Translations under genes and position numbers: made by a program
In this document: in pieces, positions 20,931 through 33,001 of the stretch
Numbering within the stretch: the stretch's first letter is position 1
Layout: each line of letters opens with the position of its first letter
The notes under the pieces: model-generated
Seen by the model: only the letters and a program-made list of their open reading frames with translations
Database searches by the model: none
Told to the model about the DNA's origin: nothing
Assembly (NCBI RefSeq): GCF_905475395.1
Contig: NC_058337.1
Span: forward strand, 138,391,172-138,455,171
Direction of reading: 5' to 3'
From: Chrysoperla carnea
Taxonomy: Eukaryota > Arthropoda > Insecta > Neuroptera > Chrysopidae
Length of the DNA: 64,000 nt

Positions 20931-23900
20931 ATGGACACCTACGAACAAAATGTTATGCAGACGCTAAACGCGGTACCTCAAGGTGGTAGCACAGATATGA
21001 CGAAGAAAGTGGAGAAAGCGTTGGGGCTCATCAAGACGGTGGAGGAAGCTGAGCGATGGATGGTACTAAATAAGCAGAACATCCGCTTATTGAAAAAGAT
21101 GTTGATGTTGAAGAAAGAAAATCCTCTGCGTCTTGAAGCTAATATTGGACTTTGTAAATCATACCAGCGGCAACTTCACCGACTGCGATTAGATTTAGTT
21201 AAACAAGGTGGTGGTGTCACCAAAAAACAAAATCGACATCTAATCTGGGAGACAATTGAAACCCACCACCAGGGCAGGGTGAAGATTGGTATGATTACAA
21301 ATTTGGATTATAAAGATCCAAATATATTTTTCAACCGGGCATTTCCAATGTTTAGAAGACACGTTCGGCGTGAGCTAGTGAAGCATCCCCTCAAGGTAAG
21401 TAAAATTTAAGATTTATAATTTAAATAGTCTAATGAGATTTTTTTTCAGGTGTATATTATGTTCTCGGGCAATTTCATTAAGCCCACCATCAAAGAGGAG
21501 GATTTGAAAACTTTTATAACGTCGGCCAAGGAAATGTATCTGACTACGGACATGCAGGAGTGGTACACTGATCATGTCAAAAACTATTTGCTGAAAAAAT
21601 TGGAAGAATTCCAGGAACGCGATAGCGGTTGGGCTCTTGACATGATCATAAATATTCGAGTCCACATGAATAAGTACTCTCCGATCACAGCTGGGACTTT
21701 TTGTGAACTACCACCAGTCATCAAAAATAAATTGGCTGTGGTTAATGTCCAGAATAAAGACCAACATTGTTTTCTATGGTCGATAATGTCAGCACTTTAC
21801 CCGGTTGAAGGGAATCCTCAACGTTTAACTAAGTACCCGCACTATAAACATCATTTAAAATGTGATGGATTAAAGTTTCCCATGTCTCTAGATCAAATTA
21901 ATAAATTTGAAAAGATGAACCCGCAGCTATCGATTAACGTGTACGGCTACAAAGATACGTTTCTACATGGTTTGGAAATTTTCCCTGTACGCGTTAGTTC
22001 GAACACTGCGGGGAAGAAAATTCATCTATTGGCTGTGGAGAATGGGAACAGTCACCACTTTTGCTGGATAAAAAATTCAGCAAAGTTGAGTCGATCGGGT
22101 GTAACAAAATACAAGAATAAAATTTATTTATGTGACCGATGCCTCAACTATTTTGCTACAGAAGTCAAACTCCAACAGCATTCAGTAAATTGTGGTGAGA
22201 AAGAAGCAGTGCGGGTACAGATGCCTGAAACTGATGACGAGCGGTTCGTTGAGTTCAAAGATTTCAACAGCAAGGAACGTGTTGAGTATATGGTGTACGC
22301 TGACTTTGAGGCACTATTGGTACCACAGGACCATGAACAAATGGAAACGGATCATGAGTCTTATACACAAAAGATTCAAAAACATATACCCTACAGTGTG
22401 GGGTATTATGTACATTGTACTCATGATCCTAACCAATCATTCTACAAGGCATACCGTGGTGCTGATTGTGTCAAGTGATTTGTTCATGAACTGGAACAAG
22501 TAGCGTACTCATTAGAGCAAAAAATAAAACACGTTAAACCAATGTGTCCGCTCACCGTCGAACAAGAACTGGATTTTATGTCAGCAGAGAAGTGTCACAT
22601 TTGTGGTAAAGATTTCGTATCCAATTCCATACGTGTTCGCGATCATTCACATCGCACAGGTAATGCAATTTATTTATTATTTTTTTAATTTCATCTAATT
22701 TTATATTAATCTATTTTAGGTATCTACCGTGGAGCAGCACACCAATTTTGTAATTTGCATTATCAAGATTCAAGGGTGATACCTGTTGTGATGCACAACT
22801 TAAGTGGATACGATTCGCATTTTATTATTGAAGCTCTGCTGACGGAAATCGACGGTCAAGTTGATGTGTTGCCCATCAACAAAGAAAAGTACATCAGTTT
22901 CACAAAGCACGTCTCGGACATTCAATTAAGATTCATCGATTCCTTCCGATTTCTCGCAGACAAGTTAGAAAATCTGGCCTCATATTTAGATAATGATAAA
23001 AAATCCATTTTACATAAAGAGGTAAATGATAAAAAATAAATAATTTTTAATACAGGGTTGTAATTTGTTCTTTAAGTTTTTATAGGTCAGTAGTGATGAA
23101 CAATTACAATTGCTAACGAGAAAAGGTGTATTTCCATATGAATACATGAGTAGCTGGGGACGTCTCCAAGAGACAAAATTACCACCAAAGGAGGCGTTCT
23201 ACAGTGTGTTAACAGATGAACATATAACGGATGAGGATTATAACCATGCGATACAGGTATGGAACACATTCAATTTACATACACTAGGTGATTATTCAGA
23301 CCTGTATATGAAAACTGATGTGTTACTACTTGCGGATATTTTTGAAAATTTCCGTAACACTTGTATTCATAGCTATGGCCTCGATCCTAGTCACTATTAC
23401 ACACTTCCTGGCTATACGTGGAGCGCCATGTTGAAATACACCAATATCAAATTGGAATTGTTCACGGATATTGATGACTTGTTGTTTATCGAGAAAGGAA
23501 TCAGAGGCGGTGTAAGTCAATGTTCTAATCGCTATGCTAAGGCGAACAATAAGTACATGGAAGAGGGGTATGATAAAACTCAAGAAGATGTCTACCTTAT
23601 GTATTATGATGTGGTGAACCTATATGGTGCAGCAATGTGTGGATACCTACCAACAGGAAATTTTAAGTGGGTCGACACACCAAACATCGAGGATGTTGCA
23701 GATGATTCACCAGTCGGGTACATTTTAGAAGTAGACCTTGAAATATCCCAACATCTACATGATTACTTTAGCGATTTACCGCCATGTCCGGAGACAGCGA
23801 AACCACCTGGATCAAAACAAAAATATCTTCTGTCAACCCTTTACAATAAGACCAACTATGTCGTGCACTACAGGAATTTAAAACTGTATACACAACTCGG

Positions 23901-24813
23901 CGTTAAGGTAACAAAATACCACCGCGTGTTACAATTCGATCAATCTGCATGGTTGAAACCATATATTGATTTCAATACCGAAATGCGCAAGAACGCCTCA
24001 AATGAGTTTGAAAAAGCATTATTCAAACTCATGATTAATGCCATCTTCGGTAAAACCATGGAGAATGTGAGGAAACATCGGGTTGTGTACATACGAAAAA
24101 ATTGGGATGGAAAACATGGTGTGAAGAAATTAATTGCCAAACCCAATTTTCACAGTATGATGGTGCTCGACAATGATGTCAGTATTGTTGAAATGAAAAA
24201 AACACAGATACGTTTCAACAAACCCATCTACATAGGCTTCACAATTTTAGACGTATCGAAAACGTTTGTGTATGACTTCCACTACAACTACATGTACCAA
24301 CGGTACAACCCTACAAATGTCAGGTTATTATACACAGACACCGATAGTCTAATTTATAGCGTGAGAAATACTGACGTCTATGAGGTCATGAAACAGGATA
24401 TTAATCGTTTTGATACGGCTGACTATGCACCCGACAACGTCTATGGTATGCCACTACGTAATAAGAAAGTCAAGGGTTTAATGTCCGATGAAAATAATGG
24501 TGATGTTATGCTAGAATTTGTTGGGTTACGTAGCAAAATGTATGCTACTCGGGTGCAAAATAAAAAAGAGACTAAACGATCCAAGGGTCTCAAGAAGTCA
24601 GCTATCCGAAAACTTACTTTTGAGGACTATAAGCGGAGTTTGCTTGAGAACCGTAACTTTTACCGTGTTCAGCAAAGCATCCAATCCAAGCGACACCGCT
24701 TACATACCATCAAACAGCAGAAAGTGGGCTTATCACCATGTGATCAAAAACGATACATTACTCACAATTCATGTGAAACAAAACCATGGGGCCACTATAG
24801 CATTATTTGTTGA
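20931..24813 (+). pseudogene. Family-B DNA polymerase, copy A (spliced, one nonsense codon)
   Basis: Exons read as 20931-21395, 21450-22659, 22720-23021 and 23086-24813, with GT...AG introns that keep the frame. A unique N-terminal domain (exon 1 and much of exon 2) includes a Cys/His finger CDRCLNYFATEVKLQQHSVNC. ExoI is VYADFEALL; an endonuclease-VII-like zinc module CHICGKDF...VRDHSHRTG follows; ExoII is [11 protein letters not shown] and ExoIII YSDLYMKTD. Polymerase motifs are A (YYDVVNLYGAAM), B (KLMINAIFGKTMEN) and C (LLYTDTDSL). This resembles DNA_pol_B_2 enzymes of Polintons and viruses, usually protein-primed. A TGA replaces a Trp codon at 22476-22478, so copy A is disabled. Confidence 0.85.
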
Positions 24814-24874
24814 GTGTAAGTATTTTATATTTTATGTTTTTAATATTTAGCTAATTTTTGCTGTTGTTTCAGAA

Positions 24875-25282
24875 ATGTGTCCTGCTGTTGTGATGATCCT
24901 CAAAGTGGTTCGGTATTGTGATAGGTGTACTACTATAAACAATATGTTAACAAAGTATTTTAAAACATTAGTTAATATGGCAATTAAATGTGGTCGACCG
25001 GAAACTTTAAACTACCTTATTGATAAGGTAGAACAAATGGGCTTAGAAGTGAAATTTTCCCCATCGTCAGACGATAAAGACAAACAAATGTGGAACTGGA
25101 TTTTAAAAAATATCCACTCTGGACAAACAGATGGAATTGTAGGACTATCCATTTTTGAACAATCTTACTACAGTGTATTTACATCAGACGAGTTATCCGA
25201 CTATGTTCAAGTGAAAGAAATGATTGAAAATTATCTTATGAGGAAAGACGATGATGATGACAATGGTCACTTTTCAGAATAA
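24875..25282 (+). pseudogene. Unknown acidic protein, copy A, N-terminus altered
   Basis: The 3' part (from LSTINNMLTKYF-like sequence at 24930) matches the 141-residue protein at 28194-28619. It includes ETLNYLIDKVEQMGLEVKF and DELSDYVQVKEMIENYLMRK, ending in DDDDDNGHFSE. Compared with copy B about 200 bp containing the normal start have been deleted (junction near 24926). No known domain recognised; the spacing after the polymerase suggests a linked role. Confidence 0.6.
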
Positions 25283-25446
25283 TAATTATAATGTATTTTC
25301 GATAATTTATAAATATATATTTTTTAAATATTATTATAATACAACTCTGTTTTTATACTTTTCAGAATAATAATTATAATGTATTTTCGATAATTTATAA
25401 ATATATATTTTTTAAATATTATTATAATACAACTCTGTTTTTATAT
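25270..25446. repeat. 88-bp tandem duplication at gene 3' end
   Basis: The unit beginning CTTTTCAGAATAATAATT occurs at 25270 and again at 25358. The same duplicated unit follows the acidic gene in copies B (about 28025-28200) and C (about 39965-40135), so it predates the copying. Confidence 0.8.
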
Positions 25447-25504
25447 GTTATAGATAAAATTTTACAATAAAAATAATATTTTTACAATGTGATATTTTTT
25501 ATTT

Positions 25505-25745
25505 TTTTTTTATAAAACACAAATATGTTCGCAAAAACGGTCCACTATGACAAATTTTTTATTGTTACAAGTATGTTCATAAAAACGGTCCACTATGAAA
25601 TAAGACTTTTTTTATCAATATATGAATCGTGTAAAGAATCGAACCCTAACCACTGGACTTTAACGTTAGATCCATCATCATTTAAGGTAAATTCATTATT
25701 TTGAATCAGAATTTATATTGATTCACAAACATTACTCTAATACCT
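25505..25745 (+). repeat. Core repeat, copy A
   Basis: Contains CGGTCCACTATG twice (25538-25549 and 25586-25597), 48 bp apart, each preceded by TATGTTC and an A-rich run. After them come ATCAATATATGAATCGTG and a GTTAGATCC stretch. The same block recurs at 27741-27960 and 39700-39880 in reverse and 63790-64000 directly. No coding potential. Confidence 0.8.
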
Positions 25746-25749
25746 GGGG

Positions 25750-25925
25750 GTGGGAAAAATTACTCCAAATTACTCCGATATTACTCCATATTACTCCGAT
25801 ATTACTCCGATATTACTCCAAAGTACTCCGATATTACTCCAAACTACTCCGATATTACTCCGATTTTACTCCAAATTACTCCGATATTACTCCGATATTA
25901 CTCCAAATTACTCCGATAATACTAA
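25750..25925. repeat. ATTACTCCGAT short tandem array
   Basis: 10-11 bp units ATTACTCCGAT and ATTACTCCAA repeat to about 25925. The inverted equivalent is at 27540-27725. Open frames across it are a by-product of the repeat. Confidence 0.9.
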
Positions 25926-27540
25926 ACAGGTCTGTATCTAAACAGGTTCTGTATCTAAACAGGTCTGTATCTAAACAGGTCTGTATCTAAACAGGTCTCT
26001 ATCTAAACAGGTCTATATCTAAACAGGTCTCTTTCTAAACAGGTCTGTATCTAAACAGGTCTGTATCCAAACAGGTCTGTATATAAACAGGTCTGTATTT
26101 AAACAGGTCTCTTTCTAAACAGGTCTGTATTAAACAGGTTAAAATCAGTATTAAACAGATACAGACCAGTATTAAACAGATACAGACCAGTATTAAACAG
26201 GTCAAAACCAGTATTAAACAGATACAGACCAGTATTAAACAGGTTAAAACCAGTATTAAACAGGTTAAAACCAGTATTAAACAGGTCAAAACCAGTATTA
26301 AACAGATACAGACCAGTATTAAACAGATACAGACCAGTATTAAACAGGTCAAAACCAGTATTAAACAGATACAGACCAGTATTAAACAGGTCAAAACCAG
26401 TATTAAACAGATACAGACCAGTATTAAACAGCTCAAAACCAGTATTAAACAGATACAGACCAGTATTAAACAGACCTGTTTAGATACAGACCTGTTTAGA
26501 AAGAGACCTGTTTAATACTGGTCTGTATCTGTTTAATACTGGTTTTGACCTGTTTAATACTGGTCTGTATCTGTTTAATACTGGTTTTGACCTGTTTAAT
26601 ACTGGTCTGTATCTGTTTAATACTGGTTTTGACCTGTTTAATACTGGTCTGTATCTGTTAAATACTGGTTTTGACCTGTTTAATACTGGTCTGTATCTGT
26701 TTAATACTGGTTTTGACCTGTTTAATACTGGTCTGTATCTGTTTAATACTGGCTTTGACCTGTTTAATACTGGTCTGTATCTGTTTAATACTGGATTTGA
26801 CCTGTTTAATACTGGTCTGTATCTGTTTAATACTGGTTTTGACCTGTTTAATACTGGTCTGTATCTGTTTAATACTGGTTTTGACCTGTTTAATACTGGT
26901 TTTAACCTGTTTAATACTGGTTTTAACCTGTTTAATACTTGTCTGTATCTGTTTAATACTGTTTTTGACCTGTTTAATACTGGTTTTAACCTGTTTAATA
27001 CTGGTTTTAACCTGTTTAATACTGGTCTGTATCTGTTTAATACTGGTTTTGACCTGTTTAATACTGGTCTGTATCTGTTTAATACTGGTCTGTATCTGTT
27101 TAATACTGGTTTTAACCTGTTTAATACAGACCTGTTTAGAAAGAGACCTGTTTAGATACAGACCTGTTTATATACAGACCTGTTTAGATACATACCTGTT
27201 TAGATACAGACCTGTTTACAAAGAGACCTGTTTAGAAAGAGACCTGTTTAGATACAGACCTGTTTATATACAGACCTGTTTAGATACAGACCTGTTTAGA
27301 TACAGACCTGTTTAGAAAGAGACCTGTTTAGATACAGACCTGTTTAGATACAGACCTGTTTAGAAACAGACCTGTTTAGAAACAGACCTGTTTGGATACA
27401 GACCTGTTTAGATACAGACCTGTTTAGAAAGAGACCTGTTTAGATATAGACCTGTTTAGATACAGACCTGTTTAGATACAGACCTGTTTAGATACAGACC
27501 TGTTTAGATACAGAACCTGTTTAGATACAGACCTGTTTAG
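25926..27540. repeat. Satellite block with palindromic centre
   Basis: 25926-26130 and 27120-27540 consist of a 16-bp unit (AAACAGGTCTGTATCT and variants, inverted on the right). 26131-27120 is a 21-bp unit (CTGTTTAATACTGGTCTGTAT or ...GGTTTTGAC variants). The orientation switches near 26470-26480, making a large palindrome. The long reading frames within it encode only heptad repeats such as CLILVLT. Confidence 0.9.
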
Positions 27541-27960
27541 TATTATCGGAGTAATTTGGAGTAATATCGGAGTAATATCGGAGTAATTTGGAGTAATATC
27601 GGAGTAATATCGGAGTAATTTGGAGTAATATCGGAGTAATATCGGAGTAATTTGGAGTAATATCGGAGTAGTTTGGAGTAATATCGGAGTAATATCGGAG
27701 TAATTTGGAGTAATTTTTCCACCCCCAGGTATTAGTGTAGAAGATGTTTGTGAATCAATATGAATTCTGATTCAAAATAATGTATTTACCTTAAATGATG
27801 ATGGATCTAACGTTAAAGTCCAGTGGTTAGGGTTCGATTCTTTACACGATTCATATATTGATAAAAAAAGTCTTATTTCATAGTGGACCGTTTTTATGAA
27901 CATACTTGTAACAATAAAAAATTTGTCAAAGTGGACCGTTTTTGCGAACATATTTGTGTT
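27541..27960 (-). repeat. Inverted ATTACTCC array and core repeat, copy B
   Basis: 27541-27725 is the reverse of the array at 25750. 27741-27960 is the reverse of the core repeat, with AGTGGACCG at 27882-27890 and at about 27930-27938. The second site has CAAAGTGG where the others have CATAGTGG. Confidence 0.85.
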
Positions 27961-28193
27961 TTATAAAAAAAAAATAAAAAATATCACATTGAAAAAATAT
28001 TATTTTTATTGTAAAATTTTATCTATAACATATAAAAACAGAGTTGTATTATAATAATATTTAAAAAATATATATTTATAAATTATCGAAAATACATTAT
28101 AATTATTATTCTGAAAAGTATAAAAACAGAGTTGTATTATAATAATATTTAAAAAATATATATTTATAAATTATCGAAAATACATTATAATTA

Positions 28194-28619
28194 TTATTCT
28201 GAAAAGTGTCCATTGTCATCATCATCATCTTTCCTCATAAGATAATTTTCAATCATTTCTTTCACTTGAACATAGTCGGATAACTCGTCTGATGTAAATA
28301 CACTGTAGTAAGATTGTTCAAAAATGGATAGTCTTACAATTCCATCTGTTTGTCCGGAGTGGATATTTTTTAAAATCCAGTTCCACATTTGTTTGTCTTC
28401 ATCGTCTGACGATGGGGAAAATTTCACTTCTAAGCCCATTTGTTCTACCTTATCAATAAGGTAGTTTAAAGTTTCCGGTCGACCACATTTAATTGCCATA
28501 TTAACTAATGTTTTAAAATACTTTGTTAACATATTGTTTATAGTACTTAAACTACAATTATCTTTAATCATATTAACAATACAGTTGTTATCACTATTAT
28601 GATTACCAAAGTCTTGCAT
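28194..28619 (-). CDS. Unknown acidic protein, copy B (141 aa)
   Basis: The most complete copy of a gene always found directly after the polymerase. It starts MQDFGNHNSDNNCIVNMIKD, continues with helices (TKYFKTLVNMAIKCGRPETL, YLIDKVEQMGLEVKF), a Trp-rich patch QMWNWILKNIHSG and a very acidic tail DDDDDNGHFSE. No signal peptide or membrane segment. Family not recognised. Conservation of the frame in three copies supports a real protein, possibly a DNA- or polymerase-associated factor (inference only). Confidence 0.65.
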   Translation of the reverse strand: MQDFGNHNSDNNCIVNMIKDNCSLSTINNMLTKYFKTLVNMAIKCGRPETLNYLIDKVEQMGLEVKFSPSSDDEDKQMWNWILKNIHSGQTDGIVRLSIFEQSYYSVFTSDELSDYVQVKEMIENYLMRKDDDDDNGHFSE

Positions 28620-28859
28620 TTTGTATGTTTAAACTAACACTAAATTGTTTTCTACAATAATTCTACCTAACTATCAATTTTTTTGACACCCCCACCACTA
28701 CTCTATCAATTGTTCATGCGCAATACTCTATCAATTGTTTGTACACCTATCACAATACCGAACCACTTTGAGGATCATCACAACAGCAGGACACATTTCT
28801 GAAACAACAGCAAAAATTAGCTAAATATTAAAAACATAAAATATAAAATACTTACACTC

Positions 28860-31800
28860 AAAAAATAATGCTATAGTGGCCCCATGGTTTTGTTTCACAT
28901 GAATTGTGAGTAATGTATCGTTTTTGATCAAATGGTGATAAGCCCACTTTCTGCTGTTTGATGGTATGTAAGCGGTGTCGCTTGGATTGGATGCTTTGCT
29001 GAACACGGTAAAAGTTACGGTTCTCAAGCAAACACCGCTTATAGTCCTCAAAAGTAAGTTTTCGGATAGCTGACTTCTTGAGACCCTTGGATCGTTAAGT
29101 CTCTTTTTTATTTTGCACCCGAATAGCATACATTTTGCTACGTAATCCGACAAATTCTAGCATAACATCACCATTATTTTCATCGGACATTAAACCCTTG
29201 ACTTTCTTATTACGTAGTGGCATACCATAGACGTTGTCGGGTGCATAGTCAGCCGTATCAAAACGATTAATATCCTGTTTCATGACCTCATAGACGTCAG
29301 TATTTCTCACGCTATAAATTAGACTATCGGTGTCTGTGTATAATAACCTGACATTTGTGGGGTTGTACCGTTGGTACATGTAGTTGTAGTGGAAGTCATA
29401 CACAAACGTTTTCGATACGTCTAAAATTGTGAAGCCTATGTAGATGGGTTTGTTGAAACGTATCTGTGTTTTTTTCATTTCAACAATACTGACATCATTG
29501 TCGAGCACCATCATACTGTGAAAATTGGGTTTGGCAATTAATTTCTTCACACCATGTTTTCCATCCCAATTTTTTCGTATGTACACAACCCGATGTTTCC
29601 TCACATTCTCCATGGTTTTACCGAAGATGGCATTAATCATGAGTTTGAATAATGCTTTTTCAAACTCATTTGAGGCGTTCTTGCGCATTTCGGTATTGAA
29701 ATCAATATATGGTTTCAACCATGCAGATTGATCGAATTGTAACACGCGGTGGTATTTTGTTACCTTAACGCCGAGTTGTGTATACAGTTTTAAATTCCTG
29801 TAGTGTACGACATAGTTGGTCTTATTGTAAAGGGTTGACAGAAGATATTTTTGTTTTGATCCAGGTGGTTTCGTTGTCTCCGGACATGGCGGTAAATCGC
29901 TAAAGTAATCATGTAGATGTTGGGATATTTCAAGGTCTACTTCTAAAATGTACCCGACTGGTGAATCATCTGCAACATCCTCGATGTTTGGTGTGTCGAC
30001 CCACTTACAATTTCCTGTTGGTAGGTATCCACACATTGCTGCACCATATAGGTTCACCACATCATAATACATAAGGTAGACATCTTCGTGAGTTTTATCA
30101 TACCCCTCTTCCATGTACTTATTGTTCGCCTTAGCATAGCGATTAGAACATTGACTTACACCGCCTCTGATTCCTTTCTCGATAAACAACTCTCGTCATC
30201 AATATCCGTGAACAATTCCAATTTGATATTGGTGTATTTCAACATGGCGCTCCACGTATAGCCAGGAAGTGTGTAATAGTGACTAGGATCGAGGCCATAG
30301 CTATGAATACAAGTGTTACGGAAATTTTCAAAAATATCCGCAAGTAGTAACACATCAGTTTTCATATACAGGTCTGAATAATCACCTAGTGTATGTAAAT
30401 TGAATGTGTTCCATACCTGTATCGCATGGCTATAATCCTCATCCGTTAAATGTTCATCTGTTAGCACACTGTAGAACGCCTCCTTTGGTGGTAATTTTGT
30501 CTCTTGGAGACGTCCCCAGCTACTCATGTATTCATATGGAAATACACCTTTTCTCGTTAGCAATTGTAATTGTTCATCACTACTGACCTATAAAAAATTA
30601 AAGAACAAATTACAACCCTGTATTAAAAATTATTTATTTTTTATCATTTACCTCTTTATGTAAAATGGATTTTTTATCATTATCTAAATATGAGGCCAGA
30701 TTTTCTAACTTGTCTGCGAGAAATCGGAAGGAATCGATGAATCTTAATTGAATGTCCGAGACGTGCTTTGTGAAACTGATGTACTTTTCTTTGTTGATGG
30801 GCAACACATCAACTTGACCGTCGATTTCCGTCAGCAGAGCTTCAATAATAAAATGCGAATCGTATCCACTTAAGTTGTGCATCACAACAGGTATCACCCT
30901 TGAATCTTGATAATGCAAATTACAAAATTGGTGTGCTGCTCCACGGTAGATACCTAAAATAGATTAATATAAAATTAGATGAAATTAAAAAAATAATAAA
31001 TAAATTGCATTACCTGTGCGATGTGAATGATCGCGAACACGTATGGAATTGGATACGAAATCTTTACCACAAATGTGACACTTCTCTGCTGACATAAAAT
31101 CCAGTTCTTGTTCGACGGTGAGCGGACACATTGGTTTAACGTGTTTTATTTTTTGCTCTAATGAGTACGCTACTTGTTCCAGTTCATGAACAAACCACTT
31201 GACACAATCAGCACCCCGGTATGCCTTGTAGAATGATTGGTTAGGATCATGAGTACAATGTACATAATACCCCACACTGTAGGGTATATGTTTTTGAATC
31301 TTTTGTGTATAAGACTCATGATCCGTTTCCATGTGTTCATGGTCCTGTGGTACCAATAGTGCCTCAAAGTCAGCGTACACCATATACTCAACACGTTCCT
31401 TGCTGTTGAAATCTTTGAACTCAACGAACCGCTCGTCATCAGTTTCAGGCATCTGTACCCGCACTGCTTCTTTCTCACCACAATTTACTGAATGCTGTTG
31501 GAGTTTGACTTCTGTAGCAAAATAGTTGAGGCATCGGTCACATAAATAAATTTTATTCTTGTATTTTGTTACACCCGATCGACTCAACTTTGCTAAATTT
31601 TTTATCCAGCAAAAGTGGTGACTGTTCCCATTCTCCACAGCCAATAGATGAATTTTCTTCCCCGCAGTGTTCGAACTAACGCGTACAGGGAAAATTTCCA
31701 AACCATGTAGAAACGTATCTTTGTAGCCGTACACGTTAATCGATAGCTGCGGGTTCATCTTTTCAAATTTATTAATTTGATCTAGAGACATGGGAAACTT

Positions 31801-32742
31801 TAATCCATCACATTTTAAATGATGTTTATAGTGCGGGTACTTAGTTAAACGTTGAGGATTCCTTTCAACCGGGTAAAGTGCTGACATTATCGACCATAGA
31901 AAACAATGTTGGTCTTTATTCTGGACATTAATCACAGCCAATTTATTTTTGATGACTGGTGGTAGTTCACAAAAAGTCCCAGCTGTGATCGGAGAGTACT
32001 TATTCATGTGGACTCGAATATTTATGATCATGTCAAGAGCCCAACCGCTATCGCGTTCCTGGAATTCTTCCAATTTTTTCAGCAAATAGTTTTTGACATG
32101 ATCAGTGTACCACTCCTGCATGTCCGTAGTCAGATACATTTCCTTGGCCGACGTTATGAAAGTTTTCAAATCCTCCTCTTTGGTGGTGGGCTTAATGAAA
32201 TTGCCCGTGAACATAATATACACCTGAAAAAAAATCTCATTAGACTATTTAAATTATAAATCTTAAATTTTACTTACCTTGAGGGGATGCTTCACTAGCT
32301 CACGCCGAACGTGTCTTCTAAACATTGGAAATGCACGGTTGAAAAATATATTTGGATCTTTATAATCCAAATTTGTAATCATACCAGTCTTCACCCTGCC
32401 CTGGTGGTGGGTTTCAATTGTCTCGCAGATTAGATGTCGATTTTGTTTTTTGGTGACCCCACCACCTTGTTTAACTAAATCTAATCGCAGTCGGTGAAGT
32501 TGCCGCTGGTATGATTTACAAAGTCCAATATTAGCTTCAAGACGCAGAGGATTTTCTTTCTTCAACATCAACATCTTTTTCAATAAGCGGATGTTCTGCT
32601 TATTTAGTACCATCCATCGCTCAGCTTCCTCCACCGTCTTGATGAGCCTCAACGCTTTCTCCACTTTCTTCGTCATATCTGTGCTACCACCTTGAGGTAC
32701 CGCGTTTAGCGTCTGCATAACATTTTGTTCGTAGGTGTCCAT
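28860..32742 (-). pseudogene. Family-B DNA polymerase, copy B (disrupted)
   Basis: Inverted relative to copy A and almost identical, with the same exon layout (first exon 32278-32742, second from 32223). The Trp codon lost in A is intact here. Copy B has its own lesions: an insertion-type frame change near 30190, just after the FTDIDD segment, and a TAA near 29095 before the C-terminal part. Motifs A, B and C and all three Exo motifs remain readable in pieces. A and B therefore decayed independently after duplication. Confidence 0.85.
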
Positions 32743-32936
32743 CTTTCAAAAAAATTATATTTAAGTTTCACAATATTATTTAAAAAATTTATACACTTAC
32801 CGTTATATTTTCAAATACTAAGCAAAATATACGTTACCGAACGTTCAACACTAAAGTTAACTTACAACTGAGTAATATTTGTTTTTTGTATAAAATATAT
32901 AGACTAATTTTAGAATAATAAATATATCAAAAACAA

Positions 32937-32937
<1 letters not shown>

Positions 32938-32998
<61 letters not shown>
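32938..32998. repeat. (AAT)n microsatellite beside polymerase copy B
   Basis: About twenty AAT units, equivalent to the tracts at 20694-20738 and 44879-44909. LINE sequence starts directly after it. Confidence 0.95.

Positions 32999-32999
<1 letters not shown>

Positions 33000-33001
<2 letters not shown>

Noticed and set aside
24518-24850. 110-residue frame overlapping the polymerase 3' end (also 28821-29153)
   Set aside because: Out-of-frame reading of the polymerase C-terminal coding sequence.
26035-27315. Long frames in the satellite as membrane-like heptad-repeat proteins
   Set aside because: They follow only from a 21-bp unit without stops; the same is true in inverted orientation on the other side.
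27815-27850. tRNA-like B box (GGTTCGATTC) in the core repeat
   Set aside because: No A box, acceptor stem or cloverleaf found around it; judged coincidental, though a tRNA-derived origin is not excluded.
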